Assembly: GCA_002422455.1 (NCBI GenBank)
Contig: DIVK01000085.1
Location: 1 to 27,204, forward strand
DNA from: Rhodoferax sp. UBA6134
GTDB lineage: Bacteria; Pseudomonadota; Gammaproteobacteria; Burkholderiales; Burkholderiaceae_C
Length of the DNA: 27,204 bases
Reading direction: 5' to 3'
Under the pieces are notes generated by a model that saw only the letters and a list, made by a program, of their open reading frames with translations, did not search any database and was not told the DNA's origin. Below are positions 9,441 to 17,553 of the stretch, piece by piece. Position numbers and translations under genes: made by a program. Every line of letters begins with the position of its first letter. Position 1 is the first letter of the stretch.

Positions 9441-10738
9441 CGCGTTGGCTGTATTCCTGGCTCATATGGTTGGTGCAGCCGTTGGTGCGCCGCAAGCTGG
9501 CGCGGCGAGGCATACAGGAGCCGGGTTATCTTGAGGCGGTGGAAGAGCGCTTCGGGCACTATACGAGCAGCCCCGGCGCGCGGGACGGCAACACGATCTG
9601 GGTGCATGCCGTGTCGCTCGGTGAAACACGCGCCGCAGCGGTGCTGGTGGCGCGGCTGCGCCAACACCTGCCCGGCATGCGCTTGCTGCTTACGCACGGC
9701 ACGGCCACGGGCCGCGCCGAAGGGGCGCGCTTGCTGCAAACAGGCGATATCCAGGCCTGGCAGCCGTGGGACACGCCGGTGGCGGTGCGGCGTTTTCTGG
9801 AGCATTTCAGGCCCCGCCTGGGCATCCTGATGGAAACTGAAATCTGGCCCAATCTGGTGGTGGCCTGCGCGCAGCGGCGTGTACCGCTGGTGCTGGCCAA
9901 TGCGCGTCTGAGTGAAAAGTCATTGCGCAAGGCCCAGCGTCTGGCCTGGCTCTCCCTGCCGGCCTACCGCAGCCTGGCTGCCGTGTGGGCGCAAACTGAA
10001 GGCGACGCCGCGCGTTTGCGCGAGCTCGGCGCGCCGGTACGGGGTGTGTTCGGCAACCTCAAGTTCGATGCTGCGCCCAACAGCGATCAGTTGGCACAGG
10101 GACGCGCCTGGCGCGCGGCGCTGGGGCGGCCGGTCATCATGTTTGCCAGTTCGCGCGAGGGGGAGGAGGCCGAACTGCTGTTGCTGCTGAAGTCACTGCG
10201 GGCGCAGCCTGGCGGCGGCGTCGAATGCGCTGCCGTCCAGTGGCTGATCGTGCCGCGCCATCCGCAACGCTTTGATGAAGTGGCCGATCTGGTGCGGGCC
10301 CAGGGTTTCACGCTGTCGCGCCGTAGCGACTGGCAGTCACGGCCCGCTGCGGCGGATGTCTGGCTGGGTGATTCGCTGGGGGAGATGGCGCTGTACTATG
10401 GCCTGAGCGACGCAGCCTTGCTGGGCGGCAGCTTTGCGCCGCTCGGCGGCCAGAACCTGATCGAAGCGGCGGCCTGCGGCTGTCCTGTGCTGATGGGGCC
10501 GCACACCTTCAACTTCGAGGAAGCGGCCAGTCTGGCCGAAGAGGCCGGGGCGGCCCTGCGGCAGGAGAACCTGGCGCAGGCCGTGACAGCGGTGCTGACG
10601 CTGGCCGCCGACCCGGCGCATCAGGCGACGCTGGCACAAGCCGCCAACGACTTCGCCCAGGCCCATCGCGGCGCAGCCGACAAGACCACAGCCGCCGTGC
10701 TGGTCTTACTTGCCCAGCAGGGCGTTGACGCCCTGTAG
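9437..10738 (+). CDS. waaA: 3-deoxy-D-manno-octulosonic acid (Kdo) transferase
   Basis: GT-B glycosyltransferase (family GT30) that attaches Kdo from CMP-Kdo to the lipid A precursor, an essential LPS inner-core step, with the enzyme anchored to the inner membrane by its N-terminus. The 433 residues show an N-terminal hydrophobic start (WLYSWLIWLVQPL), the acceptor-side HAVSLGE motif with the catalytic Glu, METEIWPNL, ANARLSEKS, and the donor-site block GDSLGEMALYYGLSDAALLGGSF...GGQNLIEAAACGCPVLMGPH. The ATG overlaps the waaC stop by 4 bp, so the pair is translationally coupled. Its last 33 bases overlap, tail to tail, the end of the tolC-like gene. Confidence 0.93.
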   Translation: MTRWLYSWLIWLVQPLVRRKLARRGIQEPGYLEAVEERFGHYTSSPGARDGNTIWVHAVSLGETRAAAVLVARLRQHLPGMRLLLTHGTATGRAEGARLLQTGDIQAWQPWDTPVAVRRFLEHFRPRLGILMETEIWPNLVVACAQRRVPLVLANARLSEKSLRKAQRLAWLSLPAYRSLAAVWAQTEGDAARLRELGAPVRGVFGNLKFDAAPNSDQLAQGRAWRAALGRPVIMFASSREGEEAELLLLLKSLRAQPGGGVECAAVQWLIVPRHPQRFDEVADLVRAQGFTLSRRSDWQSRPAAADVWLGDSLGEMALYYGLSDAALLGGSFAPLGGQNLIEAAACGCPVLMGPHTFNFEEAASLAEEAGAALRQENLAQAVTAVLTLAADPAHQATLAQAANDFAQAHRGAADKTTAAVLVLLAQQGVDAL

Positions 10739-12037
10739 GTCGTCGGCCTTGAGCGTGCCGTTGGCCTGGCGCAGTTTCAGGCCGCCTACCAGAACGTCAT
10801 AGCGTGCCTTGGCCAGCCTGGCCTTGGTATCGAACAACTGGCTTTGGGCATTGAGCACGTCGATGTTGATGCGCACGCCCACCTGGTAGCCCAGTTTGTT
10901 GGCGTCCAGTGCGCTCTGGCTGGAGGCCTCGGCCGCTTCCAGTGCCCTGACCTGGCTCTGGCCCGACAGTACGCCAAAGAAGGCGGTGCGGGTGCCCAGC
11001 GCGACCGCGCGTTTGGCGCCTTCGAGGTCATTGCGCGCTTTTTCTTCCAGTGCCAGCGTCTCTTTGATGCGGTTCTGGGTGGAAAAACCGGCGAACAGCG
11101 GCAGGTTGAACGACAGGCCGACCGTGCCGGCATTGACGCGGGAACCCACGGGGGTGATGCTGGTGCCATCCAGGTTTTTGATGGCGCTGTAGCTGGCGGT
11201 CAGGTCCAGGGTGGGCTTGTGGCCTGCTTCTGCCTTCCGGGTCTCAAGCTGTGCGACATCCAGCGCAATCTGCGACTGTTTGATGCCGGGGTGGCTGGTT
11301 TCCGACTGCTGCACCCAGGCGTTGACGTCGGCCGGCAGCAGGGCCGGCAGTGCCAGTGGCTGCGCCAGCGGCTGCGGCCTGGCGTCGCTCAGGCCGACCA
11401 GTTGATCGAGTGCCATCTGCCGGACGCGCAAGTCGTTCTCGGCGGCAATTTCCTGGGCTGTGACCAGGTCAAACCGGGCCTGTGCCTCACGGGTGTCGGT
11501 GATGGTGGATGTGCCCACCTCAAAGTTGCGTTTGGCCGATGCCAGTTGCTCCGCCACCGCCGCTTTCTGGGCTTTTACAAACGTCAGGTTGTCTTGCGCG
11601 GCCAGCACGTCGAAATAGGCCTGGCTGACGCGTACGACCAGATCCTGATCGGCGCTGGTCAGTTGGGCCTGGGCGAGGTCCAGCTGTTTGAGACCCTGCT
11701 GGTAGCCGGCCCAGTTGCCGGGGCGGTACAGCGGCTGCGATGCGCTGATCGTTGCGTTTTCGGTCCCATAGGAGCGGTCGGTTTTGGGACCGATGTCGGG
11801 CGTGATCTCCTGTGTCGAGCGAGAAACCCCGAGTGCCAGATTGGCGGTGGGCAAAACGGCCGCCCGGGCCTGGTTTGCCTTCGCCAGAGTGGCGTCGTAC
11901 TGGGATCTGGCAGACAGGTAGGCCGCATCAAATTTTCGTGCTGATTCGTACAGGTCCACCAGACTTTGCGCACGCGCAGGCGAGGCCAGTGCGGCACTGA
12001 CGGCGACAAGCAGGGGCAGCAAACGGAACGTTTTCAT
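10706..12037 (-). CDS. TolC family outer-membrane efflux channel
   Basis: Trimeric outer-membrane channel that serves tripartite export pumps and type I secretion. ATG 12037 is preferred over 12055 because GAGGT lies 5-6 bases upstream. The 443 residues start with a signal peptide (MKTFRLLPLLVAVSAALASPARA) and then SLVDLYESARKFDAAY, typical of TolC. Two repeated Ala/Gln/Leu-rich halves follow, with helical runs (LAQAQLTSADQDLVVRVSQA, LNAQSQLFDTKARLAKARYD) and beta segments such as SQPLYRP and LSFNLPLFAG. There is no lipobox cysteine, so it is TolC-like rather than NodT/OprM-like. It is the last gene of the minus-strand block that includes an RND pump and adaptor, which are likely partners. 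Confidence 0.9.
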   Translation of the reverse strand: MKTFRLLPLLVAVSAALASPARAQSLVDLYESARKFDAAYLSARSQYDATLAKANQARAAVLPTANLALGVSRSTQEITPDIGPKTDRSYGTENATISASQPLYRPGNWAGYQQGLKQLDLAQAQLTSADQDLVVRVSQAYFDVLAAQDNLTFVKAQKAAVAEQLASAKRNFEVGTSTITDTREAQARFDLVTAQEIAAENDLRVRQMALDQLVGLSDARPQPLAQPLALPALLPADVNAWVQQSETSHPGIKQSQIALDVAQLETRKAEAGHKPTLDLTASYSAIKNLDGTSITPVGSRVNAGTVGLSFNLPLFAGFSTQNRIKETLALEEKARNDLEGAKRAVALGTRTAFFGVLSGQSQVRALEAAEASSQSALDANKLGYQVGVRINIDVLNAQSQLFDTKARLAKARYDVLVGGLKLRQANGTLKADDLQGVNALLGK

Positions 12038-12102
12038 GGTGGACCTCAAAGTCATCCGGAATGACGGGTTATGTCAGCAGGTGGGGAATGGACTGCGCCA
12101 GC

Positions 12103-12444
12103 TCAATAGCGTGGAACAGCCGGGTCAAGCTCGGCAGACCAGGCGTTGATGCCGCCGGTAATGTTGGCAACGTGGGTAAACCCCCTGGCCTGTAAAAACG
12201 CGGCCACCTGCATGCTGCGCACGCCGTGATGGCACAGGCAGGCAACCGGCTGCGCGGGGTTGAGTTCGCTCAGGCGGGGTGGAATCATCCCCATGGGAAT
12301 GCTCATCAAGGTGAATCCGTCGGCCCTGACACTGGCCAGTCGCACCTCGGCAGGGTCGCGCACGTCCAGCACGACGGGCGTGCCATGGGGGCGTGCTGTT
12401 TCCAGCCATGCGGACAACTGTGAGGGGCGAACCTGGGCAATCAT
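12103..12444 (-). CDS. Rhodanese-like sulfurtransferase domain protein
   Basis: Single-domain rhodanese of 113 residues. ATG 12444 is taken because it begins MIAQVRPSQLSAWL, four bases after the pcm stop; longer frames run antisense-like into pcm. Seen: VVLDVRDPAEV, the active-site loop CHHGVRS with the presumed catalytic Cys, AAFLQARGFTHVANITGGINAWS and a short tail. It would carry a persulfide sulfur in the cytoplasm, but substrate and partner are unknown. No strong ribosome site is visible, which fits coupled translation from pcm. The pcm-rhodanese-tolC order is one I associate with Burkholderiales. Confidence 0.85.
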   Translation of the reverse strand: MIAQVRPSQLSAWLETARPHGTPVVLDVRDPAEVRLASVRADGFTLMSIPMGMIPPRLSELNPAQPVACLCHHGVRSMQVAAFLQARGFTHVANITGGINAWSAELDPAVPRY

Positions 12445-12448
12445 GCGG

Positions 12449-13105
12449 TCAAAACCGGAAATGTGAAGGTTCCGGGAAATTGAGCAGGCGCGGTGCGATG
12501 GTGTCCCATGGCTGGCTGCTTGTGAAACCGGTTTCGCTGCTGCGGGTGATGAGGGTGGCGCGCATGATGGGCTCATCGCCCACGATGCCCAGCAGCCGTC
12601 CGCCCACCTTGAGCTGGGCCAGCAGGGTTGGTGGAACCTCGGCTACCGAGCCGCTCAACATGATGACATCGAACGGACCGTCTTCCACCGGGGTCGCTTT
12701 GGCGCCGTCCAGTTGTCTTACCTCGGCATTGTGGATGCCGGCTTTTTGCAGGTTGCTGCGGGCCAGTTGGGCCAGCTCCGGATCGATTTCCAGCGAAATC
12801 ACGCGCTGGGCCCGGTGCGCCAGCAGAGCCGCCATGTAGCCGGAGCCGGCGCCGATTTCCAGCACCTTTTCGTGTTTGTGAACCGCCGCGTCCTGCAGCA
12901 TGCGGGCTTCGACGCGGGGTGCGAGCATGCACTGGCCGTGACCCAGGGGGATTTCCATGTCGACGAAGGTCTGAGCGCGGTAGGCCGGGGGGACAAAGTC
13001 TTCACGCTTGACCACCGACAGCAGGTGCAGCACGCTGGCGTCCAGTACGTTCCACGGGCGAATCTGCTGTTCGACCATGTTGAAGCGGGCTTGTTCCAAA
13101 TTCAT
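12449..13105 (-). CDS. Protein-L-isoaspartate O-methyltransferase family protein, divergent active-site motif
   Basis: A 218-residue SAM-dependent methyltransferase of the Pcm family, whose canonical members repair isoaspartyl residues. Seen: an N-terminal helical region (MVEQQIRPWNVLD), the SAM motif VLEIGAGSGYMAALLA at 81-96, ISLEIDPEL as motif II, DGPFDVIMLSG, and LKVGGRLLGIVG. The canonical Pcm segment GQTISQPY, which carries the catalytic Ser/Thr, reads GQCMLAPR here (about 57-64). Repair activity on isoaspartate is therefore doubtful and a different substrate is possible. Translation should be good: AGGAG lies 7-8 bases upstream of ATG. It sits 41 bp after the RND gene and 4 bp before the rhodanese gene on the same strand. 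Confidence 0.85.
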   Translation of the reverse strand: MNLEQARFNMVEQQIRPWNVLDASVLHLLSVVKREDFVPPAYRAQTFVDMEIPLGHGQCMLAPRVEARMLQDAAVHKHEKVLEIGAGSGYMAALLAHRAQRVISLEIDPELAQLARSNLQKAGIHNAEVRQLDGAKATPVEDGPFDVIMLSGSVAEVPPTLLAQLKVGGRLLGIVGDEPIMRATLITRSSETGFTSSQPWDTIAPRLLNFPEPSHFRF

Positions 13106-13146
13106 TCAGGTACTCCTGGGGGTATGTTAACCGATTCTGCGAAATT

Positions 13147-16100
13147 TTAACCGGCAGCGTTTTCGGCTGTGCCCCAGTGGCGGCGCAGCCACTGCGCCAG
13201 ATCATCCAGATAGCAGTACACCACGGGAACCACTACCAGCGTCAGCAAGGAAGACGTGATCACGCCGCCGATCACCGCCTGGCCCATGGGGGCGCGCTGC
13301 TCCGAACCCTCCGTCAGTGCCAGGGCCAGTGGCAGCATGCCGAAAATCATGGCCAGCGTGGTCATCAGAATCGGGCGCAGCCGGACCCTGGCCGCCATCA
13401 GCAGTGCCGCGTGGCGCTCCAGGCCATCGACGCGGCGGCCATGCGCATCGACGCCGGGTTCGCGCGCGCGAATGGCAAAGTCCACCAGCAAAATGGCGTT
13501 TTTTGTCACCAGGCCCATCAGCATCACGACCCCGATCACCGAGAACATGGACAGCGTCGAGCGGAATATCAGCAGCGCCAGCACCACGCCGATCAGGGTC
13601 AGCGGCAGTGCCGTCATCAGTGCCAGGGGCTGAAAAAAACTCTTGAACTGGCTGGCCAGAATCATGTAGATGAAAACGATGGCCAGCACCAGGGCCGAGA
13701 TCGCGTAGCTGAAGGATTCCGCCATGTTTTTGGTGGAGCCGCCAAACTGGTAGCGGTAGCCGGGCGGAAAACTGATGCTGTCGAGCGCGCGCCTGATGTC
13801 GTTGGACACGTCACCCGTGGAGCGCTGGTAGACATTGGCATTGATGGCCACTTCGCGCGTCATGTCGCGCCGGTTGATCTGGTTGCGCCCGGTCGAGTCC
13901 CGGACAGTGGCGAACTGGTTGAGCCGCACGACGCGGGGGCTGCCATCCGCCTGGCTGCCAAGCGTGAACGGCAGGCGCTGCAGGTCGCCCGGGTTGTTGC
14001 GCGCCTCAGGGGCCAGGCGCACGTTGACGTCGTAGGTCTGGTCATCGGGCGCGCGCCAGTTGCCCACCGTCTGACCCGCCACCAGGGTGCGCAGGGCGCT
14101 GCCGATCTGTTCAATGTTCAGCCCGAGGTCGGAGGCCGCGTCATGCCTGACGGCAATATCCAGCGTCGGCTTGTCGGGCTTGACGCTGGAGTCCAGGTCC
14201 ACCAGGCCGGGAATCGGAGCGATTTTTTCCATGACCAGCCGGCCGATGCGTTCCAGTTCCGCCAGGTCCGGTCCTTGCAAGGAAAACTCCACCTGTTTTT
14301 GTCCGCTCACCGGATCGAGCAGGCCGACGTGGGTGACGGTGATGCCGGGCACCTGTTTCAGGCGCTCGCGAAACAGGGCCGACAACTCGTCCACGTTGCG
14401 GTTGCGCTCCTTGCGGTCCACCAGCCGGACATAAAGACTGGCGTAGTTCTTGCCCGTTGCATTGCCGGTGTTGATGCTTGTCACTGTGTAGCGGACCTCG
14501 GGGAACTCGCGCACGATGCTTTCGGCCTGGCGCGCCCTGGCTTCGGTGGCTTCCAGCGAGGAGCCCATGGGGGTGTGGAAGTTGAGCGAAGTTTCGGAGA
14601 AGTCGGCCTTGGGCACGAACTCGGTGCCCAGCAGCGGCACCATGAAGATGCTGGCGACGAAGATGACGATCGCCATGGACACGGTGGTGAGCTTGTGCAT
14701 GAGGGCCCAGCGCAGGATGCCCTGGTAGGCCTCGATCAGCGCTCCGGTGGCCTGTTCAAACCGGCCGGTGACGCGGCCAATGGTCCGGTCGTACAGGGAT
14801 ATCCCGTTCGCACTGAGCTTGGTCGGTCCTGAGCTTGCCGAAGGGTCGAAGTGCTGCCCGGCTTCGCCAGGCCCGGCCCGAACGGACGGTTTGATGCTGG
14901 GGTCGTGCCAGATCGAGGACATCATCGGGTCCAGTGTGAAGCTGACGAACATCGAGATCAGCACCGCGGCCACGATGGTGATGCCGAACTCGTGGAAAAA
15001 CTTGCCGATGATGCCGCCCATGAAACCGATGGGCAGGAACACGGCCACGATGGACAGGGTGGTGGCCAGCACCGCCAGACCAATTTCCTGGGTGCCGTCC
15101 AACGCCGCCTGAAACGGTTTCTTGCCCATCTGGACGTGGCGTACGATGTTTTCCCGTACCACGATGGCGTCGTCAATCAGCAGGCCCACGCACAGGCTCA
15201 GGGCCATGAGCGTGATCATGTTGATGGTGAATCCGAACAGGTTCATGAACAGGAAGGTGCCGATCAGCGCGATGGGCAGCGTCAAGCCGGTAATGACGGT
15301 AGAGCGCCAGGAATTCAGGAATAAAAACACGATCAGGATGGTGAGCAGGGCGCCTTCAACCAGGGTGCGGCGCACGTTCTCCACTGCTACCCGGATTTGT
15401 CGGGAGCCATCGGTCACCGGCTCCAGCCGCACGCCGGGCGGCAATTGTGTTTTCATCTGCGCAACCGTTTCCAGCAGGCCGTCGATGACGGCGATGGTGT
15501 TTTCATCCTGCGCTTTCTGGACGCTGAGCAGGAGCGTGCGCTCGCCGTTGTACAGCGCCAACGTGTCGATTTCCTGGGCACCGTCTACGATCCGGGCGAG
15601 CTGCTCCACGCGCACCGGGGCCCCGTTTTTGCGCGCCACGATGATCCGGCCAAAATCCTCCGGCCGCTGCATGCGGGCTTCGATCTGCACCACGCGCTCC
15701 TGCTCGCGCGAGCGGATCGCACCGACCGGCAAGTCCTGGTTTTCATTGCGCACGGCGGCGGCCACCTGCCCGGGCGTGACGCCAAAAGCTTCCAGTGCCT
15801 GGGGATTGAGGTAGATGTTGATTTCGCGCTTGGTGCCGCCCACCACGGTCACCGCCCCCACGCCGCGCACGTTTTCCAGGCGCTTTCTGAGTGTCTGGTC
15901 GGCCCAGTTGGTCAGCTCGACGGCAGAAACCGTTCGGGCTGAGCTTGTCGCAGCCTGTCCTTCGACCAGCTCAGGACGAACGGAGGGTAGTACCGCCAGC
16001 GACCACACGGCGCGGCTGCTGGGGTCAAAGCGCAAGACCCGCGGCTCCTTGACTTCGGTGCGCAGGCTGGAGCGGATGAGCGCCACTTTTTCCCGCGCGT

Positions 16101-16419
16101 CGTCAGCGCCCTTGCGGCCGTTGATGTGCAACTGGAATTCGATAATGACAATGGACAGGCCTTCGTAGCTGCGCGAGGTCAGGGCGTTGATACCGGCAAT
16201 CGAGTTGACGCCTTCCTCGATCTTTTTCGTGACTTCACTCTCGACGATTTCGGGCGAGGCGCCCGGGTACTCCGTGGTGATCACCACCACCGGGAAATCG
16301 ATGTTGGGAAACTGGTCCACCTGCAGCCGCTGGAAGGAAAACAGCCCCAGCACCACGATGGCCAGCATGGCCATGGTGGCAAAGACGGGGTTGTGCAGGC
16401 TGACGCGGGTGAACCACAT
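13147..16419 (-). CDS. RND multidrug efflux pump, inner-membrane permease (AcrB/HAE1 type)
   Basis: Proton-driven inner-membrane transporter that extrudes hydrophobic or amphiphilic compounds through an adaptor and a TolC channel. The 1090 residues hold the duplicated RND fold: TM1 (PVFATMAMLAIVVLGLFSF), a large periplasmic loop, TM2-6 with the proton-relay pair D416-D417 in GLLIDDAIVV, a second TM at about 580-600, a second periplasmic loop, and TM8-12 including MGLVTKNAILLVDFA with the relay lysine. It is longer than usual (about 1030-1060) because two palindromic repeats add residues at about 146-163 and 512-539. It starts 3 bp after the adaptor stop. Substrates cannot be read from the sequence. 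Confidence 0.93.
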   Translation of the reverse strand: MWFTRVSLHNPVFATMAMLAIVVLGLFSFQRLQVDQFPNIDFPVVVITTEYPGASPEIVESEVTKKIEEGVNSIAGINALTSRSYEGLSIVIIEFQLHINGRKGADDAREKVALIRSSLRTEVKEPRVLRFDPSSRAVWSLAVLPSVRPELVEGQAATSSARTVSAVELTNWADQTLRKRLENVRGVGAVTVVGGTKREINIYLNPQALEAFGVTPGQVAAAVRNENQDLPVGAIRSREQERVVQIEARMQRPEDFGRIIVARKNGAPVRVEQLARIVDGAQEIDTLALYNGERTLLLSVQKAQDENTIAVIDGLLETVAQMKTQLPPGVRLEPVTDGSRQIRVAVENVRRTLVEGALLTILIVFLFLNSWRSTVITGLTLPIALIGTFLFMNLFGFTINMITLMALSLCVGLLIDDAIVVRENIVRHVQMGKKPFQAALDGTQEIGLAVLATTLSIVAVFLPIGFMGGIIGKFFHEFGITIVAAVLISMFVSFTLDPMMSSIWHDPSIKPSVRAGPGEAGQHFDPSASSGPTKLSANGISLYDRTIGRVTGRFEQATGALIEAYQGILRWALMHKLTTVSMAIVIFVASIFMVPLLGTEFVPKADFSETSLNFHTPMGSSLEATEARARQAESIVREFPEVRYTVTSINTGNATGKNYASLYVRLVDRKERNRNVDELSALFRERLKQVPGITVTHVGLLDPVSGQKQVEFSLQGPDLAELERIGRLVMEKIAPIPGLVDLDSSVKPDKPTLDIAVRHDAASDLGLNIEQIGSALRTLVAGQTVGNWRAPDDQTYDVNVRLAPEARNNPGDLQRLPFTLGSQADGSPRVVRLNQFATVRDSTGRNQINRRDMTREVAINANVYQRSTGDVSNDIRRALDSISFPPGYRYQFGGSTKNMAESFSYAISALVLAIVFIYMILASQFKSFFQPLALMTALPLTLIGVVLALLIFRSTLSMFSVIGVVMLMGLVTKNAILLVDFAIRAREPGVDAHGRRVDGLERHAALLMAARVRLRPILMTTLAMIFGMLPLALALTEGSEQRAPMGQAVIGGVITSSLLTLVVVPVVYCYLDDLAQWLRRHWGTAENAAG
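14804..14885. repeat. Palindromic repeat inside RND pump gene (copy 2, long)
   Basis: An 82-base element bounded by CCGTTCG and the inverse CGAACGG. It contains two direct ctgagcttg cores (14813 and 14829) and a right arm cttcgccaggcccggcccg (from 14862) that matches the inverse arm with several substitutions. It is translated through as VRAGPGEAG...FDPSASSGPTKLSANG, in the cytoplasmic linker region before the second half of the pump. It is more degenerate than copy 3. Confidence 0.65.
15930..15983. repeat. Palindromic repeat inside RND pump gene (copy 3)
   Basis: A 54-base element whose arms begin CCGTTCGggCTGAGCTTG and end in the near-exact inverse CAGCTCAGgaCGAACGG, with about 10 bases between them. 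It is exactly 18 codons and reads VRPELVEGQAATSSART in the first periplasmic loop of the pump. There is no stop or frameshift, and the gene continues in the normal family sequence on both sides. Confidence 0.75.
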
Positions 16420-16422
16420 CGC

Positions 16423-17553
16423 TTACCGGCCGTCCGTCGTGAATTTGACGGCAATGCCCGCGCGCAGCGGGCCTACCGTGCCGGCGACCACGGTGGCACC
16501 CTCGGGAACGCCGTGGAGGGCGACCATGGTTTGTCCGCCTACCTCGCCGCGCGCGCCCAATTCAACATTCTGGTGCCGCACCTGGTTGTGGCTGATGAGC
16601 TGCACATAAGGCTGTGGTTTGTCGGTGCGCACCGCAGTCAGCGGCACGGCCAGCGCCTGCAGGCGGCCGGTGCCGAGCGTGCCCTGGGCAAACAGGCCCT
16701 GGCGCAGGCCGGCGGCGGCATCCACGGCCAGGTAGATCAGCACGGCGCGGCTGCCGGCCACCGCGCTGGGGTTGACCCGAACCACCGTCGCGTTGACAGG
16801 CATGGCTGCTCCTTCAATCTGGAGCACGGCGCGTTGACCGGGCCGCACCGCCAGCGATTCTCTGGCGCTCAGGCTGGCCTCCAGTTCGAGTTTGCCGAGG
16901 TCGACAATTTCCACGATGCGCGTGTCAACGCTCACCCGTTCACCGGGTTGCGTCAGCCGTTGCGAAACCAGGCCGGTGATCGGCGCACGCAGCACCGTAT
17001 CAATCAACGATTTTCCGGCCACTTCGGCGCCCGAGCGGGCGGCGCGGTAGGTGGCCTCGGCGGCGGCCAGACTGGCGGCGGAGGATGCCAGCGCGGTTTG
17101 GGAAATAAAGCCTTGCTCCACCAGCGCGCGGTTGTTGTCAAAAGTGCGCCGGGCAATGTCCGTCTGGGCTTTGGCGGACTCGGCCTGCTGCTGTGCCTGC
17201 TGCGCGCGCGCCCGGTATTCGGTGGCCTCGATCCGGGCGATCACTTGCCCGGCTTTGACGGCATCGCCTTCGCGCACGCTCAGGTCTTGCAATTCACCCG
17301 CCACCCGCGCCTTGACGATGGCTGTGTTGACTGCCTTGAGCGCGCCCGAGATGGCCAGCCCCTGCGTCAACTCGTGGCGTTTGACTTGCACCACGTCGGC
17401 CGGGCCCAGCACCACCACGGTCTGGCCGTACCGGGCCGCTTGTGCGGCTGCGGCTTGCTGCTGCGCCTTGCGCTCGGACAGGGCGCGCCATACACTGGCT
17501 GCAAGCAAGGCGATGAGCAGGGCGGCAAGTGCCCATTTCAACCCGCGTTTCAT
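16423..17553 (-). CDS. RND efflux periplasmic adaptor (membrane-fusion protein)
   Basis: Links the RND pump to the outer-membrane channel. The 376 residues begin with an N-terminal membrane anchor (residues 7-24, WALAALLIALLAASVW) and no lipobox cysteine. The first half of the lipoyl domain follows (VKARVAGELQDLSVREGDAVKAGQVIARIE), then an alpha-helical hairpin rich in Ala/Gln (about 112-175), the second lipoyl half (LRAPITGLVSQRLTQPGERV), a beta-barrel domain, and a membrane-proximal domain ending RAGIAVKF. The ATG overlaps the tetR stop by 4 bp and the stop is 3 bp before the pump start, so the three genes form one tightly coupled operon. Confidence 0.9.
   Translation of the reverse strand: MKRGLKWALAALLIALLAASVWRALSERKAQQQAAAAQAARYGQTVVVLGPADVVQVKRHELTQGLAISGALKAVNTAIVKARVAGELQDLSVREGDAVKAGQVIARIEATEYRARAQQAQQQAESAKAQTDIARRTFDNNRALVEQGFISQTALASSAASLAAAEATYRAARSGAEVAGKSLIDTVLRAPITGLVSQRLTQPGERVSVDTRIVEIVDLGKLELEASLSARESLAVRPGQRAVLQIEGAAMPVNATVVRVNPSAVAGSRAVLIYLAVDAAAGLRQGLFAQGTLGTGRLQALAVPLTAVRTDKPQPYVQLISHNQVRHQNVELGARGEVGGQTMVALHGVPEGATVVAGTVGPLRAGIAVKFTTDGR

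Noticed and set aside
12445..12576. Longer N-terminus for the rhodanese from ATG 12576
   Set aside because: Those 44 codons lie wholly within pcm in another frame and read as Ser/Pro/Ala-rich noise; rhodanese similarity begins at 12444.
13177..14832. 551-codon plus-strand frame antisense to the RND pump gene (and a similar one at 16126-17739)
   Set aside because: Mirror frames of well-supported genes; no start context and no recognisable domain.
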